Under the pieces are notes generated by a model. The model did not search any database and was not told the DNA's origin. It saw only the letters and a list, made by a program, of their open reading frames with translations. From Berkiella sp963829835 (GTDB lineage: Bacteria > Pseudomonadota > Gammaproteobacteria > Berkiellales > Berkiellaceae): a DNA stretch of 64,000 nt. Below, piece by piece: positions 1 through 8,614 of this stretch; the first letter of the stretch is position 1; each line of letters starts with the position of its first letter. Position numbers and translations under genes: made by a program. Location of the stretch: positions 1,240,001 to 1,304,000 of the forward strand of contig CAWHKC010000004.1 of NCBI GenBank assembly GCA_963829835.1. Direction: 5' to 3'.

Positions 1-71
1 CCATCTTTTATACCCTACTTTTATTATACTAGAATTTACCGATTATAAGATGAGTATATACTCCAACTGGT

Positions 72-144
72 GTAGGGTGGGCAAAGTCTGCGTGCCCACC
101 ATCTTGTTTCGCAGAGGTGGGCACGCAGACTTTGCCCACCCTAC
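72..144. repeat. 29-bp perfect inverted repeat (REP-like hairpin)
   Basis: Arms 72-100 and 116-144 are exact reverse complements over 29 bp, with a 15-nt loop. The element starts 8 bp past the stop of the U-box gene, so its hairpin could end that transcript. The GC-rich arms stand out against the AT-rich surroundings. They resemble dispersed REP/MITE-like palindromes of many proteobacteria. No second copy was noticed in this window. Confidence 0.85.
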
Positions 145-152
145 TTCAAGAT

Positions 153-854
153 CTATGCAGCGAGAACCACCCTGCGTGCTAATTGATGGTTGTTTTCACC
201 TCTGAGTGCAAATGCTGTTTCTTGCTCTTTGACAAAACCTTCAATTTTTGCTTTTAATTCAACATGGGGCTCACAACTCATGAATTTTTGTCTATTTTCA
301 GGGCAAGTTCCATTTAACTTATCATATGTAGATTTGTCATAAACATGCGCTGTTTCATGAACCACGTCATTGTCTGTGTATCTTGTTTTAGCCAGAACTG
401 GATTTTCCATTATTTCAAAAGAAATAGGGCATAGAAATTCCTCGGGAAGATTGTCAGGATTATAGTGGCATCTTAATAGTCGATTTTGAAATGAGTTTAA
501 GGCAGGAACCACCAAAGGTGCTCTGGCAACAACAGCAGGGGCTGCAAAAATTGGAGCCGCATGAACGGGCGCTGCAGCAGGAGCTGGTGCCGTGGAACTG
601 AGATAAGCGTTAAGGACTCCCACTCCAGCTGTGGTGAACGTACTTAGGAATGAAGTAGTAGAAGGTTCTGATAATGCTCGGTGCGCACTTTGCAAGGTGG
701 AGGTGAGTAACCCATTTGCAAAAGCAGTTTGTGCAGCTGTTTCTGGGGTGTAACCCAATTTATATAATCTTGCGCCAATCGCAAAAACGGATGCTGTTCC
801 AATCGCACCCCAAGATAAAATGCTTTTAATATTCATAAATAACTCTTTGCTCAT
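153..854 (-). CDS. U-box domain protein, candidate effector E3 ubiquitin ligase
   Basis: This 233-aa protein has an N-terminal half with hydrophobic/Ala-Pro-rich stretches (about residues 85-115). A C-terminal U-box covers about residues 135-212, with the typical opening PEEFLCPISFEIMENPV. U-box proteins recruit E2 enzymes and ubiquitinate targets. They are eukaryotic, and in bacteria are known mainly as injected effectors such as Legionella LubX. The domain call rests on the sequence; ligase activity and translocation are inference. The segment between the two U-box core motifs is slightly long (YTDNDVVHETAHVYDK). The gene stands alone, and a perfect inverted repeat sits directly downstream. 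Confidence 0.82.
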   Translation of the reverse strand: MSKELFMNIKSILSWGAIGTASVFAIGARLYKLGYTPETAAQTAFANGLLTSTLQSAHRALSEPSTTSFLSTFTTAGVGVLNAYLSSTAPAPAAAPVHAAPIFAAPAVVARAPLVVPALNSFQNRLLRCHYNPDNLPEEFLCPISFEIMENPVLAKTRYTDNDVVHETAHVYDKSTYDKLNGTCPENRQKFMSCEPHVELKAKIEGFVKEQETAFALRGENNHQLARRVVLAA

Positions 855-1116
855 ATTTTGATCATGCCGTTGTTTTAAGTGTTCTCATGTTTCAAGTCAC
901 GTTGTTTTGGATAAGGTGTTTTTTTTAGAAGATGAATGGAAAAAGGCTGTAAAAACATTATAAGTCAGCTAACTTATTATTGTCGTTAATTTTTAACGAT
1001 TTAATGATTATTTATTATATAAATCTATAACCGTCTATCGGAAAAAAAAACAATTCGTTGACGTGCTCACTCGTTTTAGTGAAACTAACTTTTTTCAAAA
1101 TGTTGGAGTACTAAAA

Positions 1117-1407
1117 ATGAGAGAATTAACAAATTGTGAAATGTCAGTAATTAGTGGTGCTGGCTATGATTTAGGCGGTTATGATTTTAGTTTTGCTGTG
1201 AAAAATACCCTGATAGGTTGTTGTGTTGGCGTCTTTTTTCCAGGCATAGCGCCGACACTTGGTTTGACAGCCGTCATTACAAACCCCATATTGGCTACGG
1301 GCGCATTATTTGGAACCTATGCACTTGCAAGAATGGGCGCTAATGTATTGGATCAATCTTTATTTCCAAGAGAATCACAACCCCTTGTCGTTTCGGTAGC
1401 TGCTTAA
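1117..1407 (+). CDS. Double-glycine-type leader peptide, bacteriocin-like
   Basis: The 96-aa product begins MRELTNCEMSVISGAG. This matches the class II bacteriocin/microcin leader pattern (M-R-E-L-x5-M-x-x-I-S-G-[GA]) cleaved by C39-peptidase ABC exporters. The rest is hydrophobic and Gly-rich, with about two membrane-active segments. The ATG at 1117 is chosen over an upstream in-frame start at 1063 because GGAG at 1105-1108 lies 8 nt before it and the leader then starts exactly at Met. No immunity protein or ABC transporter is nearby. A second protein with the same leader type is at 31117-31359. The final residue before cleavage is Ala (GA), an accepted variant. Confidence 0.65.
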   Translation: MRELTNCEMSVISGAGYDLGGYDFSFAVKNTLIGCCVGVFFPGIAPTLGLTAVITNPILATGALFGTYALARMGANVLDQSLFPRESQPLVVSVAA

Positions 1408-1455
1408 TTGCGATATCCTCGGTAAGCTCAACCTTACTGAGGATTCATTTCTTTT

Positions 1456-4400
1456 TTATGGCATTGTTAACTTGCTAGACGTTTCTTGTCTTTCAGGCGT
1501 AACAGCTATTCCTACAACTGGTGGTGTCAGCTTCGCTTGATTAAATGCGGGTGTGAAAGTATTCGCTAGCGTCATTGGTGCTTGATTAAACTGACGGTTA
1601 AATCTCCTTGATAAGATCAATTTCATTTGCTGATATTCTGGTACGTAATCTCTTAATATTGGTGTAACCATAGCTCTTATTATTTCACTATCCGCATTGA
1701 TGTCTTTATTTTTATAGTTAGCACAAAATTTTTCAATAGCCAGTTGAATATTTTCTGCTTGTTTTGTCGGCTTAGGATCCTCTATCACTGTTGGCAAAAT
1801 AAAACAGGCCAGAATATGATAAAAAGTAAATTGCTTAGTTGGCAAGGAAGGATTCATTTTGTCCATATCTTGACAACGTGACAACATAAAGGGATAAAAA
1901 ATGGGGAAGTCTTCAATCACTTTATTACGAATTTCAAGAGGTAGGAGATAATGAAGAAAACGAAATTTCACTAAAAAAAGAAAAGTATTTTGTGCATAGC
2001 CTCGTAAGAAAAGTTTTTCAATGTTTTTTCGGTATTTACCAAATGGTAACTCAGTTATGCTGCAAGAATGCTGTCGCATGACAGGGAAATACTCTCCGGG
2101 TATTAATTTATTAACAGCATTATTTCTAAAACGTAAAAGTCGTAATATGCGACTGGGATCTTCTTCTAAACGTGCGCTAAGATTTCCTATCATGTTTAAA
2201 TAAGGTGAAGTGATATCTTTAAATACACCTAAGGGATCAATTACTCTCCCTTCCTCGTCGCAATAGAGCGCATTGATTGAACAATCTCTTCTTCTGGCAT
2301 CATGTGCTAATGTTAAGCTCGTACAAATGACGTCAATATTAGGCTCTACATGATAAAGATCTTTGACAAGAGCATCTTTTGAATAAGGCTCAGGGAGTTG
2401 CTGGCGATAGGTAATGATATCAATATCTTCGTTTTGAATATTTCGTTTTAAAAGCAATCCCAATAAGGCGTCGCGAACCCAGCCTCCAACTAGTAATGCC
2501 TTTTTATCACCCTCTTGTAATGCCTTTAAATGCGCTTTAAGTGGTTCTGGGATCGTTAAAATGACATTTGGCACCACAGGATATGATGTGATAGCGACAT
2601 CTTTTACTGTTACTGTCTGAAAGCGTTCTGTCAAATTTTCAATAGGTGCTTGAGTTTCTTCAACCGGAATTTCTTTTTCGTGGTACTCAACAATGGTGCT
2701 TAATAACTCATCATTTTTTTCATCTTGCTCAAAAAAATCATCAACCCAAGTAGAAGTACCAAAAATGACAGGTGCTTTATCTTTTTTATCTGCTCTGTCC
2801 TTTCTGCGCTGTGCTTGCTTTGCTATTTTTATTTGTTGTTTGCGACTAATATGGGGTTCACTGCCTTTTTGTTTTACCGCAGGAGGTAATTGAGTAGCTG
2901 CAAGGAGGGGAAGTTTGGGTTGTTCTGGTACATTTTCTGGTAAGGCTGTGGCGCAAGCAGACACAGTGGTTGATTTTTCCTCATGAGACTTTGATGTGAG
3001 GTCTGTAGAAGGAGCAGCTAACGAAGCTGCTCGTTGTTGATGGCGCTTTCTAGGTTTTCTCGATTCTTGTTCTGAAACAGGCCTTGATGTAACAACAGGC
3101 GCGGGTTTGGGAGGTATAACTAATTGTCGCGCCTTCTTCTCACTCTTGCTTTTTTCAACTGCGCTCTTTCTTTGCTCCTGTCGACACGGTTTTTTTATCG
3201 CTTGGACTGATTGATGTGCTAGCTGAGCAATCATTGCTTGAATTGTTTTAGTGCATTTCATGGAAAATAAATCAAATTTTTCAAGCATTAACTGTTGTGC
3301 AAGACTGGTGTCGTCGGTTTTTAAAAAGCGTCTCCATGCCAACAATAGGCGCAAAGATCCCTTCCATAATAGCAACGTTTCATCATTTAGCGGTTTATTT
3401 GCAACAGTGAGCAAAATAGCATGTGTTTGTGAGAGTGCTGCTTCATCAGCAAAATGAGTAAGTCGTTTTGAAAAGGGGGAAATATCAGACCATTGTTCAA
3501 TTTGAGAGGTTAAAAGTGCTAATCGTTCATTTAAGTTCTCATTTTCATTTTGCGCTTTAGATTTTTCACTGTTTGGATTAAAAATAGTCATAAGCCGTTG
3601 CTCATAACTTTGTAATAGTCGCAAAGGTTTCTCAAGATCTGATTCATCAACTGGTGAATTTTTAAGTTTGAGTAACACTTCCAGGCACCTTTTTGATAGC
3701 TTTTGAAATTTATCAACTATCAATTTATTGTTGTCATCTGGATCTGGTGTCTGAAATAACTTCGACCAAATCAAACATAATTCACTAAAGTGCTCAAGAA
3801 GCTTGAAAATATGTGTTTGACTTTTTCCTTCATTAAGGGCTGCACAAAAGGCCAAACTTTGTAATATTTCTATAACAGTAAATTGGCCTAAGTGATCAAT
3901 GAGTACATTATGTTTAGCTAATCGCGTGTTTAAATCAGCAATCAACAATTGTATTGAACTCAGTCTATTTTCATTTGTTTCATCTGAAGATGTCAAAGGA
4001 AGCGTTTTGAACTTGCTTTGAAGAGAGCTGAATATGACAATACAGTCATATTCAAAGCTTACCAGCTTTTCAGCAATGGCCTCGCTTGTGGAACAGGCAA
4101 ATTTTATATCGATAGATAAATCAAAAATTCTCTTTTCTAATGATTCAAAAGAGCCAAGTCCACTTTCAGCCTCTGTGCCTAAACATTCTGAGATAGTGAA
4201 AATAGCATTGAAGTTTTCCCTAAAAAAAAGACTATGAGACTTACTTTTTTCAATAGCTTCACTGGCTGCTCTGAAATTACCATGTCTTAAAAGACAATGG
4301 GCATAATTAAATTCAATCAACGGGAATGTAAAAAAACAATACCGCAATTGCGTTTGTAAAGATTTTAATAAAGATGATTCAATTCCAGCTGTCTCTTGTC

Positions 4401-4983
4401 TGATTACTTTTATTAATAATTGATGATATTCAGGAGAGTAGCGGTTGAAAATATCGTTAGAATTTTTGATTACTTTATGATAAAGAGCTAAACCATTTTC
4501 ATGTGATAGTGGTAAATTACTTGATAAATGTGTTTGGTAAATGAAAAGACAACTTAAATCAAACCACAACATATGCAAATACAAATCATGCAACGAATGA
4601 GAATTTTCAAGTTTAGGAATAACTTGATCTAATATAAAGTAGATGATTTTGACTCTTGAAGTTAAAATACGCGCTTCTTGTGGGGTTGGGCCATGTAGTC
4701 TCATGTATAAATCATCAGCGACCCGCAAGGATTGTACTTTTTTATGTGCTGTTTCTAACAGAAGTTTGACAGAACTAGGATCGTTAAAAAAGGAAGCAAA
4801 TTCAGCAGTGATTCTTTGATAGCCAGGATTATCATGAGTCAATTCTCCAATAAGTAGAACATTATTAAGAATGGCATCGACTACTTTATCAATTTCTACT
4901 TGCACTACCATGCCACTAGACTTGAGTAGAAACTTAGAGGGTTTACCGGTATTTGATGGAGGACCTTGAAACATTTGAGACAC
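1456..4983 (-). CDS. Giant protein with C-terminal poly(A) polymerase/CCA-transferase-like domain
   Basis: This 1175-aa protein has three parts. Residues 1 to about 590 are helical with no family I recognise. Residues 600-760 are a charged Lys/Pro/Ser linker. From about 825 onward is a class II nucleotidyltransferase domain. Visible motifs are LLVGGWVRDALLG (about 830), the acidic EDIDIIT, RRRDCSINALY (about 896), DPLGVFKDI and EDPSRILRLLRFR (about 940), all typical of PcnB/CCA enzymes. Normal PcnB is under about 500 aa, so the 800-residue N-terminal extension is unusual. An effector or RNA-modifying role is inference. It starts at GTG 4983; an ATG three codons further in is an alternative, and no strong ribosome site is seen for either. 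Confidence 0.72.
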   Translation of the reverse strand: MSQMFQGPPSNTGKPSKFLLKSSGMVVQVEIDKVVDAILNNVLLIGELTHDNPGYQRITAEFASFFNDPSSVKLLLETAHKKVQSLRVADDLYMRLHGPTPQEARILTSRVKIIYFILDQVIPKLENSHSLHDLYLHMLWFDLSCLFIYQTHLSSNLPLSHENGLALYHKVIKNSNDIFNRYSPEYHQLLIKVIRQETAGIESSLLKSLQTQLRYCFFTFPLIEFNYAHCLLRHGNFRAASEAIEKSKSHSLFFRENFNAIFTISECLGTEAESGLGSFESLEKRIFDLSIDIKFACSTSEAIAEKLVSFEYDCIVIFSSLQSKFKTLPLTSSDETNENRLSSIQLLIADLNTRLAKHNVLIDHLGQFTVIEILQSLAFCAALNEGKSQTHIFKLLEHFSELCLIWSKLFQTPDPDDNNKLIVDKFQKLSKRCLEVLLKLKNSPVDESDLEKPLRLLQSYEQRLMTIFNPNSEKSKAQNENENLNERLALLTSQIEQWSDISPFSKRLTHFADEAALSQTHAILLTVANKPLNDETLLLWKGSLRLLLAWRRFLKTDDTSLAQQLMLEKFDLFSMKCTKTIQAMIAQLAHQSVQAIKKPCRQEQRKSAVEKSKSEKKARQLVIPPKPAPVVTSRPVSEQESRKPRKRHQQRAASLAAPSTDLTSKSHEEKSTTVSACATALPENVPEQPKLPLLAATQLPPAVKQKGSEPHISRKQQIKIAKQAQRRKDRADKKDKAPVIFGTSTWVDDFFEQDEKNDELLSTIVEYHEKEIPVEETQAPIENLTERFQTVTVKDVAITSYPVVPNVILTIPEPLKAHLKALQEGDKKALLVGGWVRDALLGLLLKRNIQNEDIDIITYRQQLPEPYSKDALVKDLYHVEPNIDVICTSLTLAHDARRRDCSINALYCDEEGRVIDPLGVFKDITSPYLNMIGNLSARLEEDPSRILRLLRFRNNAVNKLIPGEYFPVMRQHSCSITELPFGKYRKNIEKLFLRGYAQNTFLFLVKFRFLHYLLPLEIRNKVIEDFPIFYPFMLSRCQDMDKMNPSLPTKQFTFYHILACFILPTVIEDPKPTKQAENIQLAIEKFCANYKNKDINADSEIIRAMVTPILRDYVPEYQQMKLILSRRFNRQFNQAPMTLANTFTPAFNQAKLTPPVVGIAVTPERQETSSKLTMP

Positions 4984-5164
4984 TTAAAATGATGGCTAGG
5001 AGCTGTTTATAGTTGGCTAGTTTACCATTTAATCAAAAGACTCCCAATATGAATGTTCATAAGAGTTCATTTTACCTAAAGGAGTTTCATTGCTGATACT
5101 AATTATATAAAATTATGACCGTAATTTTTTTGACATTATTTCAGGATTGATAAGGAAATTAGTC

Positions 5165-6235
5165 GTGAGCTTAGATTTTATCATTCAAACGGGTAACAAA
5201 ATTGCCAATGCTGTAGTAACTTCCCCTTTATTTACCGTTTTTACAAAAGGTAATACTTTAAGAAATGTTAGCAACGAGACTACGCTTATTTTAGGTAATG
5301 ATAGTCTTCTTACGCCAAAACAAAAAATAATTCCAGCAACAGGCGTCATAGCAGCGGGAAGTTTAACAGTTATGGCCTTATGTTCTTTGGTGTTTAGCAT
5401 GCCTGCTTGGCTGCCACCTATTGCTATTTTATCCGTCCTTAGTGGATTAGGATATGATTTAGGATTCTATTTTGAAGAAAGATTTGAGCGCTCTGCGCTA
5501 CGTTCCAAATTCATCACTAAATTTGATTTGCAATCTCAAATAAATGATGTTGCAACTTTAACTAATGCGCAGAAATTGCAACTTCAAGATTTTAGTTTTG
5601 GACAAGCTGAAATTTTGGCGGCTCTTTATCAATTAAGAATTGAAGTCATTTCATTTCAGGACCGTGATCTAAGAAGCAAACGTAAACTGATTGGACTTTT
5701 AAATCAATTGATTGAAAATGTCATTCAAAATAAATGTGAGTCAACAGATATTCTCAAAAAAATTCAAAAAAAATTCCCTAAGCTGGCATATGATGTTGAA
5801 TTGATTACGAAAGGTTTAGTTCGCTACAAAGACTCCCTCATTGAAGTTAAAAAATATAATATTCCACCAACCCTAAGCACGACCATCAATAGCTTTAGAG
5901 AGACACAAAGAAAAATATTTACGCAGGATCTTATTCTTGAAGATAAAGAACATCTTGTAAAATTGTTGGAAGGTCAAATAATTGATACAAACCAAATGTT
6001 ACTTTTATTGTCAAAAATTGCAACACGATTTGTAAGTCATACTTCCCATTGGCAAGTGCAAATTCAAGATGGTCATTTAAATCATTATTTGGCCTCATTG
6101 CTTGATGAAGTTGATGTGAAATCTGTCGTCAGGTTTTACCAAACTCCAAGAAAAGTAAGTCATCATTTACATCAGATTATTCAAGCCGTAAAAGCGAATA
6201 AAAATATCTTGCCAGAAAAAAGAGAGAATTGCTAG
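5165..6235 (+). CDS. Unknown membrane-anchored helical protein
   Basis: No family was recognised for this 356-aa product. A hydrophobic region around residues 55-105 (two helices, Gly/Ala/Pro-rich) is followed by a long charged helical part, so it may be anchored in a membrane. I chose GTG 5165 because AAGGA at 5152-5156 lies 8 nt upstream; the longer TTG 5147 start has no usable ribosome site. The stop overlaps the start of the next gene, which lies in the -1 frame. The two could be a coupled pair or one gene split at a run of six A (6216-6221). Confidence 0.6.
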   Translation: MSLDFIIQTGNKIANAVVTSPLFTVFTKGNTLRNVSNETTLILGNDSLLTPKQKIIPATGVIAAGSLTVMALCSLVFSMPAWLPPIAILSVLSGLGYDLGFYFEERFERSALRSKFITKFDLQSQINDVATLTNAQKLQLQDFSFGQAEILAALYQLRIEVISFQDRDLRSKRKLIGLLNQLIENVIQNKCESTDILKKIQKKFPKLAYDVELITKGLVRYKDSLIEVKKYNIPPTLSTTINSFRETQRKIFTQDLILEDKEHLVKLLEGQIIDTNQMLLLLSKIATRFVSHTSHWQVQIQDGHLNHYLASLLDEVDVKSVVRFYQTPRKVSHHLHQIIQAVKANKNILPEKRENC

Positions 6236-7140
6236 ATGAATTGTTAAAATTGAATCAATATTTATCTATTCCCACTCAATCAAGTAGTTTATCTTTGCAA
6301 TGGGCCAAAGTTGAAGAGTTGATGAAAGCGCTGAAGTTCAAGGGGCCCCATACCAAAGAGTCAATGCAACTAGTTTTCGCTGATATTGATGCTAACTATC
6401 AGGCATTTCAAATAGTCATTGAGAAGCTAAAAGCAAAAGAGGCTGATCATGCGCTGAAATTACACGAACTCGTATTAGCACATCGGACCACCACGTTAGA
6501 GCAATATCTATTTGGTTTAGATAACGAATTTAATCTACCTAAAACACAATTTGACAAGCCTAAAACTGATGTCATTGCCCAGATGGAAAATAAATTTAAT
6601 AAAACAGTAGTAGGTAAAGAGTTAGGTAAACTAGATGAAGTTGTTGATTCAGAATTGAATGAATGGATTGAAACGCTTAAAAAATCTTTATTCAATGAAA
6701 ATTCAGATACAGCTGATAAAGCCACAAGAGATAAGTTATATGCTAAATTTAGAGCGCATTATGGAAATGCGATTGTCGTTATTCAAAGCGCACAACGTTT
6801 AAAATATTTAGAACGAGCCGCTCCTAGGCATTGTCTTAATGTTGGTTTTGACTTTAGTAATGCTTTATTGTCCATTTTGTTAAACATGCATTTACCGCCT
6901 GCTGTAATGGTAAGTACTTTAACCTATCTTAATCAAGCCATTCCCTTGTTAAGTGCGGTTAATGGACTTGAACTAGCTTATCAAAAATCAAAAACTGAAA
7001 GTACTTTGACGCAAGGCATCGTCTCGCTTTCTCAAGGGATAGTTCCGCAATGGACGGAGAAGCAAACAACTAAAATGCAAGCTAAAAATGATAGCCTAGC
7101 GCCAAAAGCTACAACACGATTAACGGCAGCAATGAAATAG
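6229..7140 (+). CDS. Unknown helical protein, coupled to the preceding gene
   Basis: The product is 303 aa, mostly helical and Lys/Glu/Leu-rich, with one moderately hydrophobic stretch (about 200-240) and a basic C-terminus. It has no recognised family. It opens with TTG 6229 inside the last codons of the upstream gene (7-nt overlap), with a purine-rich AGAGAG just before. A further TTG is at 6241. Because there is no strong start of its own, it may be translated by coupling, or may be the displaced second half of a 660-aa protein after a one-base change in the A-run at 6216-6221. Confidence 0.55.
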   Translation: MLDELLKLNQYLSIPTQSSSLSLQWAKVEELMKALKFKGPHTKESMQLVFADIDANYQAFQIVIEKLKAKEADHALKLHELVLAHRTTTLEQYLFGLDNEFNLPKTQFDKPKTDVIAQMENKFNKTVVGKELGKLDEVVDSELNEWIETLKKSLFNENSDTADKATRDKLYAKFRAHYGNAIVVIQSAQRLKYLERAAPRHCLNVGFDFSNALLSILLNMHLPPAVMVSTLTYLNQAIPLLSAVNGLELAYQKSKTESTLTQGIVSLSQGIVPQWTEKQTTKMQAKNDSLAPKATTRLTAAMK

Positions 7141-7194
7141 GCAGTTAAGTCTACGTGCCGAGATGAGGGATCGCGGCATCGGTACTAAAGGCGA

Positions 7195-7521
7195 TTATTG
7201 AGCGCCTTTGATTTGATTACACATCGCTGGATGTTTTTCACACCATTTATTTGCTTTCTCTTTGCATTTATCAGGATTATCTTTGCACCATTGTTCTTTC
7301 TTGGCTTGGCACTCTTCTCGATGTTCTTGGCACCATTTGTGTCTTGCTTCTCGATTAGCGCCTTTTCCTTGCATGTCACCTGAATTGGCGTCTGCACCAT
7401 TAGCGGCATTACCTGAAGGGGCCACATTGGTGGTATCTGAGCCGTTGGTCGAACTTGCTAAGCTTAAGGTTGTAAGACCCATCCCTATGCTAAATAAAAG
7501 TACAAGTGTTAATTTTTTCAT
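7195..7521 (-). CDS. Small secreted protein with three WC-x6-C repeats
   Basis: This 108-aa protein has a clear signal peptide (about 1-23, ending SLAS), then a Gly/Asn/Ala-rich spacer. A highly charged C-terminal part follows with three units of Trp-Cys-x6-Cys repeating every 15 residues (WCQEHREEC, WCKDNPDKC, WCEKHPAMC). Six regularly spaced cysteines suggest disulfides or metal binding in the periplasm or outside the cell. A strong AAGGGG ribosome site precedes the ATG. No family was recognised. It is followed downstream, convergently, by the unknown pair at 5165-7140. Confidence 0.7.
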   Translation of the reverse strand: MKKLTLVLLFSIGMGLTTLSLASSTNGSDTTNVAPSGNAANGADANSGDMQGKGANREARHKWCQEHREECQAKKEQWCKDNPDKCKEKANKWCEKHPAMCNQIKGAQ

Positions 7522-7561
7522 GATGATGCCCCTTGAATAAGCAATAGATAATAAACATAGC

Positions 7562-8614
7562 CTATTTCAAGAATAGTGAGCGTTCCCACATGGCAATAAT
7601 GAGCAAAATCATGACGATTATGCCACCTACCCTTAGTGTATCTGTATATTCGGCAAGAGGAACAAGAAGAATGAAAGCCAATATTCCTAGGAGATGGGAA
7701 ATAGGAAAGTGGTGATAAATATTCATTTTAAAGAGTGCGTTGCCAATGAGATAGAGGCTAGGTCCGGCTACCATTGCGATAAGAGAAAATGTTTTTAAAT
7801 GTGCAGACGGGTCTGAGATCATCAATTCACCTGCAACGGCAAAACAGATGATCCCAGCAATCAAGATGACATGAATATATTGTAAATAGGTTTCTCTTTT
7901 TAAACTGATTTCTTTACTGCTAGTTTCAGAATATAACCACCACATTGCAAGACTTCCTGAAAAAACCACAATGAAAGCCACGATGGTTTCAGGGCTTAGA
8001 AAAAGAGTATTACTGACTGATAAGCCTGCAGCAAAGAGTGCGCCACTTAATGCAACTATTATCAATGATTGATAGCGCCATTTTAACTGAACGGTATTGA
8101 TTGCAATACATTCGATACTTACCGCCAATGCCCAATAGGCTAGACGATAATCAGATTCAGAGAAACCTCCAAGGATCCAGAAACCGGCACAAAGACAGAG
8201 CCATCCTATCCTACGCCGAAAATAAGGTGATTCATGTTTGTTTGCTGCAAATAGTAATACGATCAAAGTTCGAGAACTTTGCATCGTGACATAACAGAGT
8301 GCAAAAATTAATCCGTTATAATTAAAGGCCGTTGATATAACAGATGCCATTAAGACACTAACAAGCATTATCCCAAAGAGGAGTAAATTGACAGGCAACT
8401 TTTTTAAATCGACGAAGTCAGTGATCCAGAAGGTATTTTGCCAAACAAGCCATACTGCAAACCACATTACACCGGTTTGCAAAATGCCATGGAGCGTGAG
8501 ATGAAGGAATAGATTATGTGAAAGTTGAGTAAAAGCGAAAAGTGTTATAAGAGCAAAAAAAAGCTCAATAGGAGTAATATTTGTCTCATTATTTACTTGC
8601 GCTATTGTCATCAT
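7562..8614 (-). CDS. Low temperature requirement protein A (LtrA) family membrane protein
   Basis: About 350 aa and almost wholly hydrophobic, with around ten or more membrane helices. The N-terminal ELFFALITLFAFTQLSHNL closely follows the LtrA signature (ELFFDL...FAVTQLSH). LtrA was named from a Listeria cold-growth mutant; its transport or signalling function is unknown. I start at the ATG overlapping the TAA of the SDR gene (TAATG, 8614), which implies translational coupling. A longer start at 8644 inside the SDR gene is less likely. Confidence 0.75.
   Translation of the reverse strand: MMTIAQVNNETNITPIELFFALITLFAFTQLSHNLFLHLTLHGILQTGVMWFAVWLVWQNTFWITDFVDLKKLPVNLLLFGIMLVSVLMASVISTAFNYNGLIFALCYVTMQSSRTLIVLLFAANKHESPYFRRRIGWLCLCAGFWILGGFSESDYRLAYWALAVSIECIAINTVQLKWRYQSLIIVALSGALFAAGLSVSNTLFLSPETIVAFIVVFSGSLAMWWLYSETSSKEISLKRETYLQYIHVILIAGIICFAVAGELMISDPSAHLKTFSLIAMVAGPSLYLIGNALFKMNIYHHFPISHLLGILAFILLVPLAEYTDTLRVGGIIVMILLIIAMWERSLFLK

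Noticed and set aside
1063..1116. Longer N-terminus for the first leader peptide
   Set aside because: The upstream in-frame start lacks a ribosome site, while the internal ATG has GGAG at 8 nt and gives an exact leader start.
6216..6231. Classic -1 slippery heptamer A-AAA-AAG in the overlap of the two unknown genes
   Set aside because: In the reading frame of the upstream gene the codons are GAA-AAA-AGA, so the heptamer is not in the phase required for the standard tandem slip. A frameshift is possible but not shown.
7185..7540. Several ORFs on both strands across the Cys-repeat gene
   Set aside because: The repeated WC units keep other frames open. Only the frame with signal peptide and strong ribosome site is credible.
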